A stretch of 64,000 nt of DNA from assembly GCF_000378225.1 (NCBI RefSeq), contig NZ_KB905141.1, positions 385,226 through 449,225 on the forward strand, written 5' to 3'. The stretch is from Methylophilus methylotrophus DSM 46235 = ATCC 53528 (lineage in GTDB: Bacteria > Pseudomonadota > Gammaproteobacteria > Burkholderiales > Methylophilaceae). The position numbers were made by a program, and so were the translations under genes. The notes beneath the pieces were generated by a model. The model worked only from the letters and a program-made list of their open reading frames with translations. It did not search any database and was not told the DNA's origin. Shown here piece after piece: positions 34,106-43,070 of the stretch; position 1 is the first letter of the stretch, and every line of letters starts with the position of its first letter.

Positions 34106-35380
34106 TTAAACATAGCGGGTAAATTGCAGGTCCTGAGTCTCGATAGCTGGTTTATCCTGCGCCATCAAATCAGCCAATACTTGGCCAGAGCCACACGCCA
34201 TGGTCCAACCCAAGGTGCCATGCCCGGTATTGAGCCATACGTTTGGCAATCTCGTATTTGCTAGTCCGATGATAGGCGTACCATCTGGCGTCATCGGACG
34301 CAGGCCAGTCCAGAATTGGGCTTGCAAGACATCGCCCGCATCAGGGAATAATCCATTTAAAACCATTTCAAGCGTGGCGCGGCGGCGTGGATTCAGGCTC
34401 AAATCAAAGCCGGCCAACTCAGCCATGCCACCGACGCGGATGCGCTGGTCAAACCGGGTGATGGCGACTTTATAGGTTTCATCCATGACCGTAGAGACAG
34501 GGGCGGTATCGCTATTGATGATGGGCACGGTGAGCGAGTAGCCTTTGACAGGATAAACCGGTAAGCTTAATCCCAGTGCCTGCATCAACTGGCGGGAATA
34601 ACTGCCCAAAGCCACCACGTAATGATCGGCAGCCAGCGTTTCGATACCCTCATGCTCAGTGTGTACTTCAACACCCAGTAGCCGGTTCTGCTGTACAAGC
34701 AGTCGCTGGATATCGGTGTCTTGCCTGAATTGCACGCCGAGTCTTTTTGCTTCTGCCGCCAGCCGTGACGTAAAAAGCTGGCAGTCACCGGTTTCATCAT
34801 CCGGCAAGTGCAATCCACCCAGTAATTGGTCTTTAACGGAGGCTAAGGCTGGTTCTATGAGCGCGCAGCCGTCGGGATCTACATGCTGGAAAGGCACGCC
34901 CATGCGGCTAAGGACGGCAATATCCTTGATTTCGGCATCCAGCTGCTTTTGGGTGCGGAACACCTGCAAGGTACCGCGGCTACGCTGTTCGTATTGGATA
35001 TCCGTGCTGGCGCGTAGCTCACGCAGGCAGTCGCGGCTATATTCGGCCAAGCGTACCATACGTGATTTATTGAGGTCGTAACGTTGCAGCGAGCAGTTAC
35101 GTAAAAAATGTGCAATCCACTGTAATTGCCAAACTGTGAAATCAGGCTTGAGTGAGAGTGGCGCATGGCGCTGGAATAACCATTTGAGGGCTTTGAGCGG
35201 TAGATCAGGTCCGGCCCAAGGGGCTGAGTAGCCTGGGGAGATCTGCCCGGCATTGGCGAAACTGGTTTCAAGACCAACGGCAGGCTGGCGATCAATGACG
35301 GTGACAGAAAAGCCTTTTAATGCCAGGTAGTAAGCACTTGTGACCCCAATGACACCAGAACCCAGCACCAATACACGCAT
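34106..35380 (-). CDS. dadA: D-amino acid dehydrogenase
   Basis: 424 residues from ATG 35380 (GGAG 5 bases upstream); ATG/other starts further out are unlike the family. FAD-binding [21 protein letters not shown], then [24 protein letters not shown], and C-terminal [14 protein letters not shown] and [16 protein letters not shown] are DadA hallmarks. It deaminates D-amino acids, feeding electrons to the respiratory chain. Last gene of a long leftward series, 111 bases after gshB, so it may have its own promoter. No alr/dadX neighbour. Confidence 0.93.
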   Translation of the reverse strand: MRVLVLGSGVIGVTSAYYLALKGFSVTVIDRQPAVGLETSFANAGQISPGYSAPWAGPDLPLKALKWLFQRHAPLSLKPDFTVWQLQWIAHFLRNCSLQRYDLNKSRMVRLAEYSRDCLRELRASTDIQYEQRSRGTLQVFRTQKQLDAEIKDIAVLSRMGVPFQHVDPDGCALIEPALASVKDQLLGGLHLPDDETGDCQLFTSRLAAEAKRLGVQFRQDTDIQRLLVQQNRLLGVEVHTEHEGIETLAADHYVVALGSYSRQLMQALGLSLPVYPVKGYSLTVPIINSDTAPVSTVMDETYKVAITRFDQRIRVGGMAELAGFDLSLNPRRRATLEMVLNGLFPDAGDVLQAQFWTGLRPMTPDGTPIIGLANTRLPNVWLNTGHGTLGWTMACGSGQVLADLMAQDKPAIETQDLQFTRYV

Positions 35381-35491
35381 GAATACTCCTACAACTGCAG
35401 CCGACATTATCGCTTGTACATTACCGCACATGCCTCATATTACAAAGCATAACTCGTGCAGACGGAGTCTTTGAAGGGGGATCAGTTGAAT

Positions 35492-36442
35492 TTAGGCAAC
35501 GAGTTGTTCCAACGCCTCAATCATCATGATGGCCGGGTCGCAGGCTGGTGTCCAGTCTTTCGATTGGGTTGCAATCTCCACCATTCCGGTCGGGCTAGTG
35601 ACATTGACTTCGGTCAGGTAATCACCAATCACGTCTAGTCCGACTAAAAACAGGCCATGCTGTTTCAATACTTTGCCGACAGTATCGGCGATCTCTTTGT
35701 CACGGGCACTCAGTGGCTGGGCCACCCCTTTGCCGCCTGCCGCCAGGTTGCCGCGGGTCTCACCTGTTTTGGGGATACGCGCCAGTGCATACGGCAAAGG
35801 CTCACCGTTGATGACCAGGATGCGTTTGTCGCCTTTGACGATATCCGGGATATAACGCTGGACCATAATGGTTTGCGTTTGGAACTTTGTGAGTGTTTCC
35901 AGGATGGCGTAAATATTTGGGTCATCTTTACGCAACCGGAAAATACCGCTGCCACCCATGCCGTCCAGCGGTTTAACAATAATATCGCCGTGTTCAGCCA
36001 GAAACGCCAATATCTTGTCTTGCAGGCTGGTGACGATAAAAGGAGGCGTAAATTGTGGAAAGCGCGCCACAGACAGTTTTTCGTTCCAACCACGGATGGC
36101 GGCTGGGTCGTTGATGATGCGTGCGCCTTGCTGTTGCGCCAGTTCAAGCAGATAAGTGGTGTATAAATATTCGTTATCAAATGGCGGGTCTTTGCGCATG
36201 AGCACCGCGTCAAAATTGGCCGGGGAGACGGTGGATTTGTCACTGGTTTTCCAGCTGCCATCCACATGAAATGCAAAAGTCTGTGCATCTACAGTGACCA
36301 CTTCGTGCTGTAACTGCCAGTCATGCTGCTCACATACCCAGAGGTCATGACCCCTTGCCTGCGCAGCACGCATCATGGCGAGGCTGGTATCTTTATAAGT
36401 GACTAGCGCGTCTAGCGGATCCAGAATAAACAGCAGCTTCAT
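35492..36442 (-). CDS. gshB: Glutathione synthetase
   Basis: 316 residues, ATP-grasp enzyme adding glycine to gamma-glutamylcysteine. MKLLFILDPLDALVTYKDTSLAMMRAA, MRKDPPFDNEYLYTTYLLE, GDIIVKPLDGMGGSGIFRL and IGDYLTEVNVTSPTGMVEI match the family. 18 bases after gshA: the two glutathione genes are an operon. Confidence 0.95.
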   Translation of the reverse strand: MKLLFILDPLDALVTYKDTSLAMMRAAQARGHDLWVCEQHDWQLQHEVVTVDAQTFAFHVDGSWKTSDKSTVSPANFDAVLMRKDPPFDNEYLYTTYLLELAQQQGARIINDPAAIRGWNEKLSVARFPQFTPPFIVTSLQDKILAFLAEHGDIIVKPLDGMGGSGIFRLRKDDPNIYAILETLTKFQTQTIMVQRYIPDIVKGDKRILVINGEPLPYALARIPKTGETRGNLAAGGKGVAQPLSARDKEIADTVGKVLKQHGLFLVGLDVIGDYLTEVNVTSPTGMVEIATQSKDWTPACDPAIMMIEALEQLVA

Positions 36443-36460
36443 GAGGCGTCCCGGCGATGT

Positions 36461-37771
36461 TTATGCGTTTAAAGGGTCATTTTCCTGCAATTCCATGCCT
36501 GCGGCCAACAGCGCCAGGCGGGCAACCACGCCATACGCATAAAAGCGGTTGGGTGGCGCGTCAGGCGCGCCGGCACAGTCGGGCAGGGTACAGGGCTTTT
36601 CAAACGCCAATGGTACAAAATGCATGCCTGGCGCATTCAGGTTTTCATCAACGCCACGGCTGGTATGCACACGGTAAAAACCACCGACGACAAAATGGTC
36701 CATCATATACACCACTGGCTCGGCCACGGCATCATTGATGGTTTCAAAAGTGTAGACGCCTTCCTGGATCATGACTTCAGACACTTCCATGCCTTCTTTA
36801 ATGACCGACATTTTGTTGCGGGTTTTGCGGTTGAGGTCACGTACTTCGTCAGCGGACTTGACACTCATGATGCCCATGCCATAAGTACCGGCGTCGGCTT
36901 TGACAATGGCAAAGGGCTGATGCGTAATGCCGTATTCATCATATTTGGCCTGGATTTTTTTGAGGATGGCATCGACTTTTTCTGCCAGCACGTCTTCCCC
37001 CACTCTATTGTGGAAATCGATGCCGCTGGCCGTATCAAAATACGGGTTTAGCAACCAGGAGTCGATATCCAGCAATTTGGAAAACCCATCCACCACTTTG
37101 TCGTAAGCCTTAAAGTGTTGTGATTTACGGCGCGTGAACCAGCCTGCGTGCAGGGGCGGAATCAGGTTTTGTTCCAGGCCTTTCAGCATATCAGGAACCC
37201 CGCCGGATAAGTCGTTGTTGAGCAGGATGGCACAGCTATCAAATGCCGGATAATCCACCCCTTCAAATGAGACAGGTTTCAGTTGCAGGCGGTTTTTCAC
37301 ACGCACCAGAGGCTCCAGGATCAATGGCAGGCCATCATGGGTTTCTAGCCTGGTGATTTCGGTGATCTCGGGGGAGAGGCTGCCGACACGGACTTCCATG
37401 CCCGCAGCCTTGAGGATGTTGCATAGTTCGACCACATTACGCAGATAATAGGTATTGCGTGTATGGTTTTCAGGAATCAGTAATAAGCGGCGGGCATCCG
37501 GGCAGATTTTTTCAACTGCCATTTGCGCGGCCTGCACAGAAAGGCTTAAAAAATCCGGATTTAAATTATTGAATCCTCCCGGAAACAGGTTGGTATCCAC
37601 GGGCGCAATCTTAAAGCCTGAGTTACGTAAATCTACACTGGCATAAAAAGGGGCTGCCACTTCTTGCCACTGCGTACGGAACCAGTGCTCAATATCCGGC
37701 ATGGCTTGCAGTATGCGTTTTTCCAGCGCGACCAGGGGGCCGCTCAGCGCGGTGGTTAAATGGGGAACCAT
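36461..37771 (-). CDS. gshA: Glutamate-cysteine ligase, proteobacterial GshA type
   Basis: 436 residues from ATG 37771; the preceding ATG 37774 is only 2 bases from GGAG, the second has 5. The protein is of the TIGR02049 type found in beta- and some gammaproteobacteria, not the E. coli GshA fold family. Blocks: PVDTNLFPGGFNNL, PENHTRNTYYLRNV, FDSCAILLNNDLSGG, FAIVKADAGTYGMGIMSVKS and VYMMDHFVVGGFYRVHTSRGVDENLNAPG. First step of glutathione synthesis. Confidence 0.92.
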   Translation of the reverse strand: MVPHLTTALSGPLVALEKRILQAMPDIEHWFRTQWQEVAAPFYASVDLRNSGFKIAPVDTNLFPGGFNNLNPDFLSLSVQAAQMAVEKICPDARRLLLIPENHTRNTYYLRNVVELCNILKAAGMEVRVGSLSPEITEITRLETHDGLPLILEPLVRVKNRLQLKPVSFEGVDYPAFDSCAILLNNDLSGGVPDMLKGLEQNLIPPLHAGWFTRRKSQHFKAYDKVVDGFSKLLDIDSWLLNPYFDTASGIDFHNRVGEDVLAEKVDAILKKIQAKYDEYGITHQPFAIVKADAGTYGMGIMSVKSADEVRDLNRKTRNKMSVIKEGMEVSEVMIQEGVYTFETINDAVAEPVVYMMDHFVVGGFYRVHTSRGVDENLNAPGMHFVPLAFEKPCTLPDCAGAPDAPPNRFYAYGVVARLALLAAGMELQENDPLNA

Positions 37772-37803
37772 CATTGCTCCTGTAATTATTTTATGCGGCG
37801 TGG

Positions 37804-38814
37804 TCAGGCCAGCCTGCTTTCTGTCGATGTTTGCTCAATCACGGCATGGGCCTGCTGATCGGCATGGTAGCTGCTACGCACCATGGGTCCACTGGCAGCA
37901 TTGTCAAAGCCCAGGGCATCTGCCTGTTCTTTAAACCAGGCAAAGGTATCGGGGGTCACGTAGCGCAACACTGGTAAATGGTGCACGCTGGGTTGCAGGT
38001 ATTGGCCTAGCGTCAGCATGCTGACGCCATGCGCGCGCAAGTCACGCATGACCTCAAGAATTTCCTCGTCAGTCTCCCCAAGCCCCAGCATCAGGCCAGA
38101 CTTGGTGGGGACATCCGGATACATTTCGCTGAATTGCTTGAGCAGATCAAGAGAGTGCTGGTAATCAGAACCAGGGCGTGCCTGTTTATAAAGGCGCGGC
38201 ACGGTTTCCAGGTTATGGTTCATGACATCTGGCGGGGCTTCACGCAAGATTTTAAGCGAGACATCCAGGCGGCCACGAAAGTCGGGGACCAGAATCTCGA
38301 TTTTGATATGTGGCGATTGCTGGCGGATGGCGCGTATGCAGTCAACAAAGTGCTGGGCACCGCCATCTGGCAAATCGTCGCGGTCGACCGAGGTCACCAC
38401 CACATAGCGCAGTTTCATCTGGGCAATGGTACGTGCCAGGTTTTCTGGTTCTTTGGGATCAGGAGGTAAGGGTTTGCCATGCGCGACATCGCAGAATGGG
38501 CAGCGGCGTGTGCAGATATCGCCCAGAATCATGAAGGTGGCAGTGCCGCCACTAAAGCATTCGCCAATATTGGGGCAACTGGCTTCTTCACAGACAGTGT
38601 GCAAGTTGTTGTCGCGCAATACCTGTTTGATTTCCTGGAAGCGGGCCGAATCAGGCACCTTCATGCGTATCCATTCCGGTTTGCGTAGCATGGGTTGCGG
38701 CACAATCTTGATCGGGATACGCGAGGTCTTGGCGGCATCAATTTCTTTAACGCCTGCTATTTTTTTCGCCGGGCGCTCGCTCGCAGGATGCTCTGGGGTC
38801 GAATTATCTGACAT
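37804..38814 (-). CDS. lipA: Lipoyl synthase
   Basis: 336 residues. Radical SAM enzyme that inserts two sulphurs in octanoyl chains. Auxiliary cluster [12 protein letters not shown] and radical SAM cluster CTRRCPFC are seen, and the SSY(H)-containing C-terminus [14 protein letters not shown]. Overlaps lipB by 11 bases. The N-terminus before about residue 45 is longer than in E. coli LipA, as in many betaproteobacteria. Confidence 0.96.
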   Translation of the reverse strand: MSDNSTPEHPASERPAKKIAGVKEIDAAKTSRIPIKIVPQPMLRKPEWIRMKVPDSARFQEIKQVLRDNNLHTVCEEASCPNIGECFSGGTATFMILGDICTRRCPFCDVAHGKPLPPDPKEPENLARTIAQMKLRYVVVTSVDRDDLPDGGAQHFVDCIRAIRQQSPHIKIEILVPDFRGRLDVSLKILREAPPDVMNHNLETVPRLYKQARPGSDYQHSLDLLKQFSEMYPDVPTKSGLMLGLGETDEEILEVMRDLRAHGVSMLTLGQYLQPSVHHLPVLRYVTPDTFAWFKEQADALGFDNAASGPMVRSSYHADQQAHAVIEQTSTESRLA

Positions 38815-39418
38815 GCGTCAGTTTCTCTTTCAATCGTTGGGTTAAATCAGCGGCAATGTCAGGCATCTGCAGCGCAATATTCAAATCCCGGGTTTGTGTC
38901 ATTTGCATGCCAGCATAACCGCAAGGGTCAATCTCGGCAAATGGTTGCAAATCCATCTCAATATTCAAGCTCAGGCCATGATAACAGCACTGGTTTTTCA
39001 GGCGTAATCCTAGCGAAGCGATTTTTTTGCCTTCCACATATACGCCGGGTGCATCTGCACGCGCTTGCGCGGAGATACCATGCGCTGCCAGAAACGCTAT
39101 CAGGCTGTTTTCCAAGATGGAGACGAGTTGCCGTACATTCAAGTGGCTGCGTGCCAGATCAATCAGGCAGTAAATAATGAGTTGGCCGGGGCCGTGATAA
39201 GTGATTTTGCCGCCGCGGTCTACATTCACGAGCGGGATGTTATTTTGAGGCAAGCGCACCCCACGCCGGTTCAAGCCCAGCGTATAGACTGGCGGATGCT
39301 CGGTGACCCAAAGCTGGTCAGGCGTCTCCGGGCCACGCTGCGCAGTAAAAGCCTGCATGTCGGCCAGCGTCGCAGCATACTCAGTCAGACCCAGCTGGCG
39401 GATTTCCAGGGCAGGCAT
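38804..39418 (-). CDS. lipB: Octanoyl-[ACP]:protein octanoyltransferase
   Basis: 204 residues from ATG 39418; a TTG at 39427 is possible. Moves octanoyl from ACP to lipoyl domains. [20 protein letters not shown] with the conserved His, [27 protein letters not shown] with the active-site Lys (and family Cys in [10 protein letters not shown]). Followed at once by lipA. Confidence 0.94.
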   Translation of the reverse strand: MPALEIRQLGLTEYAATLADMQAFTAQRGPETPDQLWVTEHPPVYTLGLNRRGVRLPQNNIPLVNVDRGGKITYHGPGQLIIYCLIDLARSHLNVRQLVSILENSLIAFLAAHGISAQARADAPGVYVEGKKIASLGLRLKNQCCYHGLSLNIEMDLQPFAEIDPCGYAGMQMTQTRDLNIALQMPDIAADLTQRLKEKLTHVR

Positions 39419-39433
39419 GGAAAGCAAAGGGGA

Positions 39434-39721
39434 TTACAGCACAACCTTGACCATCGGGTGTGAGGTCAGGCTGCGATAGATATCGTCCAGTTGTGGCTTG
39501 GAGGTGACATACACCAGGCAGGTCAGGCTCAGGTACTTGCCGTTGCTGCTGCCACGGATTTCGATCAGGTGCGTATCGAAATCGGGCCAGTGCGCCTGGA
39601 TAGTACGTGTGATTTCACGTGCAAAATCATCATGCGTTTCGCCCATGACCTTGATCGGGAAGTTGGTCGGAAACTCAATCAGGGTTTCTTCTACATCTGG
39701 CAATGGCTCTAACTTGGTCAT
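39434..39721 (-). CDS. ybeD: DUF493 protein, YbeD
   Basis: 95 residues. Small ACT-like alpha/beta protein of the YbeD family: LIEFPTNFPIKVMGE, SSNGKYLSLTCLVYVTSKPQLDDIYRSLTSHPMVKVVL. Usually upstream of lipB, as here. Biochemical role unknown. GAGG is about 12 bases before the ATG. Confidence 0.92.
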   Translation of the reverse strand: MTKLEPLPDVEETLIEFPTNFPIKVMGETHDDFAREITRTIQAHWPDFDTHLIEIRGSSNGKYLSLTCLVYVTSKPQLDDIYRSLTSHPMVKVVL

Positions 39722-39743
39722 GGTTACCTACCTCAGGTGATGA

Positions 39744-40892
39744 TTACTGCAAATACAGTCGGACCTGGTCTATCATGCGCGAGAAGATATTGCTGGCTTC
39801 TACCGCGTGTGAGGTGACCAAGGGTACGCTATGCACGACTTTGCCACCCAGGCTGAAATCGACAGAACCGACTTTTTGATGTGCGGTTAAGGGCGCCTCC
39901 AGTGGTTTGGGAATGCGTATATTCGCCTTCATATTGGCATACTCGCCTTGAGGCAAGGTTAAATACACAGACTTGGCCACGGTCAAATCAACTTCGCTTT
40001 CAGTCCCTTTCCAGACTTTCTGGCGCGTAATCGGTTTGTTGGCTGCATAAATCAGCTTGGATTCGTAAAACTGGAAACCAAAATTCAGCAGCTTTTGGCT
40101 TTCAGCTGCACGTACATTATCTGAAGTGGTGCCGAGGACCACAGAAATCAAGCGGAAGTCGTTCCGTTTTGCCGAGGAAATCAGGCAATAACCAGCAGAT
40201 TCCGTATGCCCGGTTTTCATGCCATCCACCGTGGGGTCGAGAAACAGCAGGCGGTTACGGTTAGGTTGCGTAATCTTGTTATAGGTATAAGACTTTTGTG
40301 AATACAGGCGTGCATAATCCTGAGGGAAGTCACGGATCAAGGCATTAGCCAGGATAGACAAGTCGCGGGCGGTCGTCGTATGGGTGGGGTCGGGCAAACC
40401 AGTGGAATTGACAAAGTGGCTGTTCTTCATGCCCAAGGCAATGGCCTTTTTGTTCATGAGGGTGGCAAACAGCTCTTCACTGCCGGCAATGCCTTCTGCC
40501 AGCGTAATGGCAGCATCATTGCCTGACTGGATAATCAGGCCATGCAGCAACTCATCCACCGTGACGGTCATGGTAGTGTCGATAAACATCTTGGAACCTT
40601 CGACTTTCCAGGCTTTCTGGCTCACCGGCAAGGTCTGCGTGAGTGCAAGGCGCTTTTGCTTCACTGCTTCAAAGGTGAGGTAAGCCGTCATCACCTTGGT
40701 CAATGAGGCAGGTTCTACCGGCATATCCGGGTTGCTGGCGGCCAGCAGGCTGCCAGTGTTGGCGTCGCGTAATACAAACGCTTTGGCAGCCAACGTCGGG
40801 GTGGGCACATTGCCAGTGATGGCTTCAGCCGCCACAGTCATTAAAGGAATAGAAAGTAGAAAAGCAATACAAGAACGCCACATGGTCATCAT
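39744..40892 (-). CDS. dacC: D-alanyl-D-alanine carboxypeptidase, PBP5/6 family
   Basis: 382 residues. Serine peptidase trimming peptidoglycan pentapeptides. SLTKVMTAY (SxxK), QSGNDA (SGN) and DGMKTGHTESAGY (KTG) are all present; signal peptide at the N-terminus and a C-terminal amphipathic region (SNIFSRMIDQVRLYLQ) for membrane contact, as in PBP5. Three ATGs in the first 10 bases are possible starts. A tandem direct repeat, TTTAACGAGAAAAA at 40892-40905 and 40910-40923, lies over the start and upstream region. Confidence 0.92.
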   Translation of the reverse strand: MMTMWRSCIAFLLSIPLMTVAAEAITGNVPTPTLAAKAFVLRDANTGSLLAASNPDMPVEPASLTKVMTAYLTFEAVKQKRLALTQTLPVSQKAWKVEGSKMFIDTTMTVTVDELLHGLIIQSGNDAAITLAEGIAGSEELFATLMNKKAIALGMKNSHFVNSTGLPDPTHTTTARDLSILANALIRDFPQDYARLYSQKSYTYNKITQPNRNRLLFLDPTVDGMKTGHTESAGYCLISSAKRNDFRLISVVLGTTSDNVRAAESQKLLNFGFQFYESKLIYAANKPITRQKVWKGTESEVDLTVAKSVYLTLPQGEYANMKANIRIPKPLEAPLTAHQKVGSVDFSLGGKVVHSVPLVTSHAVEASNIFSRMIDQVRLYLQ

Positions 40893-40924
40893 TTAACGAG
40901 AAAAAATACTTTAACGAGAAAAAG

Positions 40925-41947
40925 TTACCGGGAAAATATTAGCGCAGGTAACTGCAGTTGGTCACGCATCTGACTCGCGGCCTTTGCCGCTAATGCGTGA
41001 TCTGGATAGGGCCCCAGCACGATCTGGAACACTTTGCCATTATACACCTTGTTGAGCAGTGATTGTGTTTCGGGCAAGGCGCTAAAAATGCGTTGTTGCA
41101 GGCGGTCTGCATTCTCCTCCTGGCCAAAAGCCCCTACCTGCACATATATTCCATTGGTCTCCAGTGCAGAAGCGGGTTTTGTCGATGTGACAGTGCGAGT
41201 GACTTGTACAACCTCTTTGCTGGACGTTTGCATGTCTACATTCGGTTGCGCCGTCGTCACGGCGGTGTCTAATGGTTGCGATGGATCTATCAATGTCACC
41301 TGTACCTGGGCCGAGCCATGGCGGATGATATCCAGCTGTTTGGCAGCGGCATAAGAAAGGTCAATGATGCGGTCGCGACCAAAAGGGCCACGGTCATTGA
41401 CACGTGCCATGATGGTTTTGCCATTGCTCAGGTTTGTGATGCGCACATAACATGGAATCGGTAGGGTTCTGTGTGCAGCTGTTAATTTAAACATGTCATA
41501 CGCCTCACCGCTGGCTGTTTTGCGGCCATGAAACTTTTTACCGTACCAGGAAGCATGGCCCGTCTGTGTAAAGGGCGTATTTATCTCGGACATGGGCGTC
41601 ACCGTTTCACCGTTGACGATGTAAGGCTTGGTGGTCCCTTTGACAATCGGCTCCAGTTTAGGGGTGACAGATGTTTCCAGCGGGGTATTCGGGTCTATAC
41701 CGTCAGTGGGGTTTCCAGTGGTTTCCGGTTTGGGATCTATATTAATGATTTTGGGTCCGCTGCCCAACGGGTAGGTGTTGGGGGGAGTCGTCATGGTGGT
41801 GCCAGGCGTTGCAGGGCGCTCTGATGGCATAGGCTTTGTTGCGGGCGTTACTGATGGCGGCGTTTGCCGTGGCGGCATGCTGCTGTTACAAGCCGCCAGC
41901 CAGGCCGCCAGCATCAGGATACTTAATCGTTGCAAGTAAGATGACAT
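40925..41947 (-). CDS. rlpA: RlpA-family septal lipoprotein (DPBB + SPOR)
   Basis: 340 residues. Lipobox LAAC (Cys 20), a Pro/Thr-rich linker (24-120), the double-psi beta-barrel (GHASWYGKKFHGRKTASGEAYDMFKLTAAHRTL ... RVNDRGPFGRDRIIDLS) with the catalytic Asp/His region, and a C-terminal SPOR domain (GIYVQVGAFGQEENADRLQQRI). A lytic transglycosylase acting on denuded glycan at the septum. AAGGATTTAG precedes the ATG. Confidence 0.93.
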   Translation of the reverse strand: MSSYLQRLSILMLAAWLAACNSSMPPRQTPPSVTPATKPMPSERPATPGTTMTTPPNTYPLGSGPKIINIDPKPETTGNPTDGIDPNTPLETSVTPKLEPIVKGTTKPYIVNGETVTPMSEINTPFTQTGHASWYGKKFHGRKTASGEAYDMFKLTAAHRTLPIPCYVRITNLSNGKTIMARVNDRGPFGRDRIIDLSYAAAKQLDIIRHGSAQVQVTLIDPSQPLDTAVTTAQPNVDMQTSSKEVVQVTRTVTSTKPASALETNGIYVQVGAFGQEENADRLQQRIFSALPETQSLLNKVYNGKVFQIVLGPYPDHALAAKAASQMRDQLQLPALIFSR

Positions 41948-41972
41948 CTAAATCCTTGGTGTTCGTAGATGG

Positions 41973-43070
41973 CTAATCCGTGGCGACCAGCCGCTTGTGC
42001 GACTGCACACTCATCAGTAAGCCCATGCTCAACCCCAATGTCAGCAATGAGGTACCACCATAGCTGACCAGCGGTAAGGGAATGCCGACCACGGGCAGGA
42101 TGCCACTCACCATGCCCATATTCACAAAACAGTAGGTGAAAAAAGTAGCGGCGATACTGCCTGCCAGCAATCGGGCAAAAGTACTCTTGGCTTGTGACGC
42201 GATAATGAAGGCGCGGCCAATAATGATGGTAAACAGCAGCAGTAGCAAGCTACACCCAACCAGCCCAAACTCTTCGGCAAACACAGCAAAAATAAAGTCA
42301 GTAGTCCGCTCGGGGACGAAGTCCAGCTGCGATTGGGTACCATTGAGCCAGCCTTTACCGGTCATGCCGCCAGAACCAATGGCAATAGTGGCCTGGATGA
42401 TATGGTAACCGGCCCCTAATGGATCCTGGCTGGGATCTATGAGGATTTCAACGCGGCGGCGCTGGTAATCATGCAGCATGGACCACAGGATAGGGAGGGC
42501 AGCACCAAAGGCAATCGCGCTACCGAAAATAAATTTCCAGCTCAGCCCCGCGAGGAAAATGACATAAAAGCCGGAGGCAAACACCAGAGTGGCTGTGCCC
42601 AGGTCTGGCTGTTTGGCGATCAGCAATACCGGGACTAGCAAAATCACACCTGCAACCACATAATCTGCGGTTCGCAACATGCTCTCGCGTTTGGAGAAAT
42701 ACCAGGCAAGCATGATAGGCACAGCCAGCTTCATGAGTTCCGAAGGTTGTATTTTAGTGATACCAAGGTTCAGCCAACGGCGTGCGCCATGACTAATATC
42801 GCCAATCAGTGCGACAGCAATCAGCAGGGTCAGCCCAAGCAGGTAGGCTGGCAAGGCGATGCGTTCTATGTGCTGTGGCTGTGTGTTGGCCACCAGTAGC
42901 ATCACAACCATCATGACCACAATATTAATCAGCTGCGCGTTCACCTTGAGCAGGGATTGTCCTGACGCGCTATACAGCACCATGAGTGCCACCACTAACA
43001 CCATCAGCACAGTCGCCAGCAGGATGGAATCGATATGCCGGATAAAGTGGCCTATCCATTGTCTAATCAT
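41973..43070 (-). CDS. rodA: Rod-shape SEDS glycosyltransferase RodA (MrdB)
   Basis: 365 residues, about ten helices. SEDS-family peptidoglycan polymerase of the elongasome; seen are LNLGITKIQPSELMKLAVPIMLAWY (the conserved Glu/Ser loop), FVPERTTDFIFAVFAEEFGLVG and GIPLPLVSYGGTSLLTLG. Overlaps mrdA by 8 bases, the standard PBP2-RodA pairing. Confidence 0.96.
   Translation of the reverse strand: MIRQWIGHFIRHIDSILLATVLMVLVVALMVLYSASGQSLLKVNAQLINIVVMMVVMLLVANTQPQHIERIALPAYLLGLTLLIAVALIGDISHGARRWLNLGITKIQPSELMKLAVPIMLAWYFSKRESMLRTADYVVAGVILLVPVLLIAKQPDLGTATLVFASGFYVIFLAGLSWKFIFGSAIAFGAALPILWSMLHDYQRRRVEILIDPSQDPLGAGYHIIQATIAIGSGGMTGKGWLNGTQSQLDFVPERTTDFIFAVFAEEFGLVGCSLLLLLFTIIIGRAFIIASQAKSTFARLLAGSIAATFFTYCFVNMGMVSGILPVVGIPLPLVSYGGTSLLTLGLSMGLLMSVQSHKRLVATD

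Noticed and set aside
40892..40923. Tandem direct repeat TTTAACGAGAAAAA before dacC
   Set aside because: Only two units of 14 bases, probably a small local duplication; no link to a known element.
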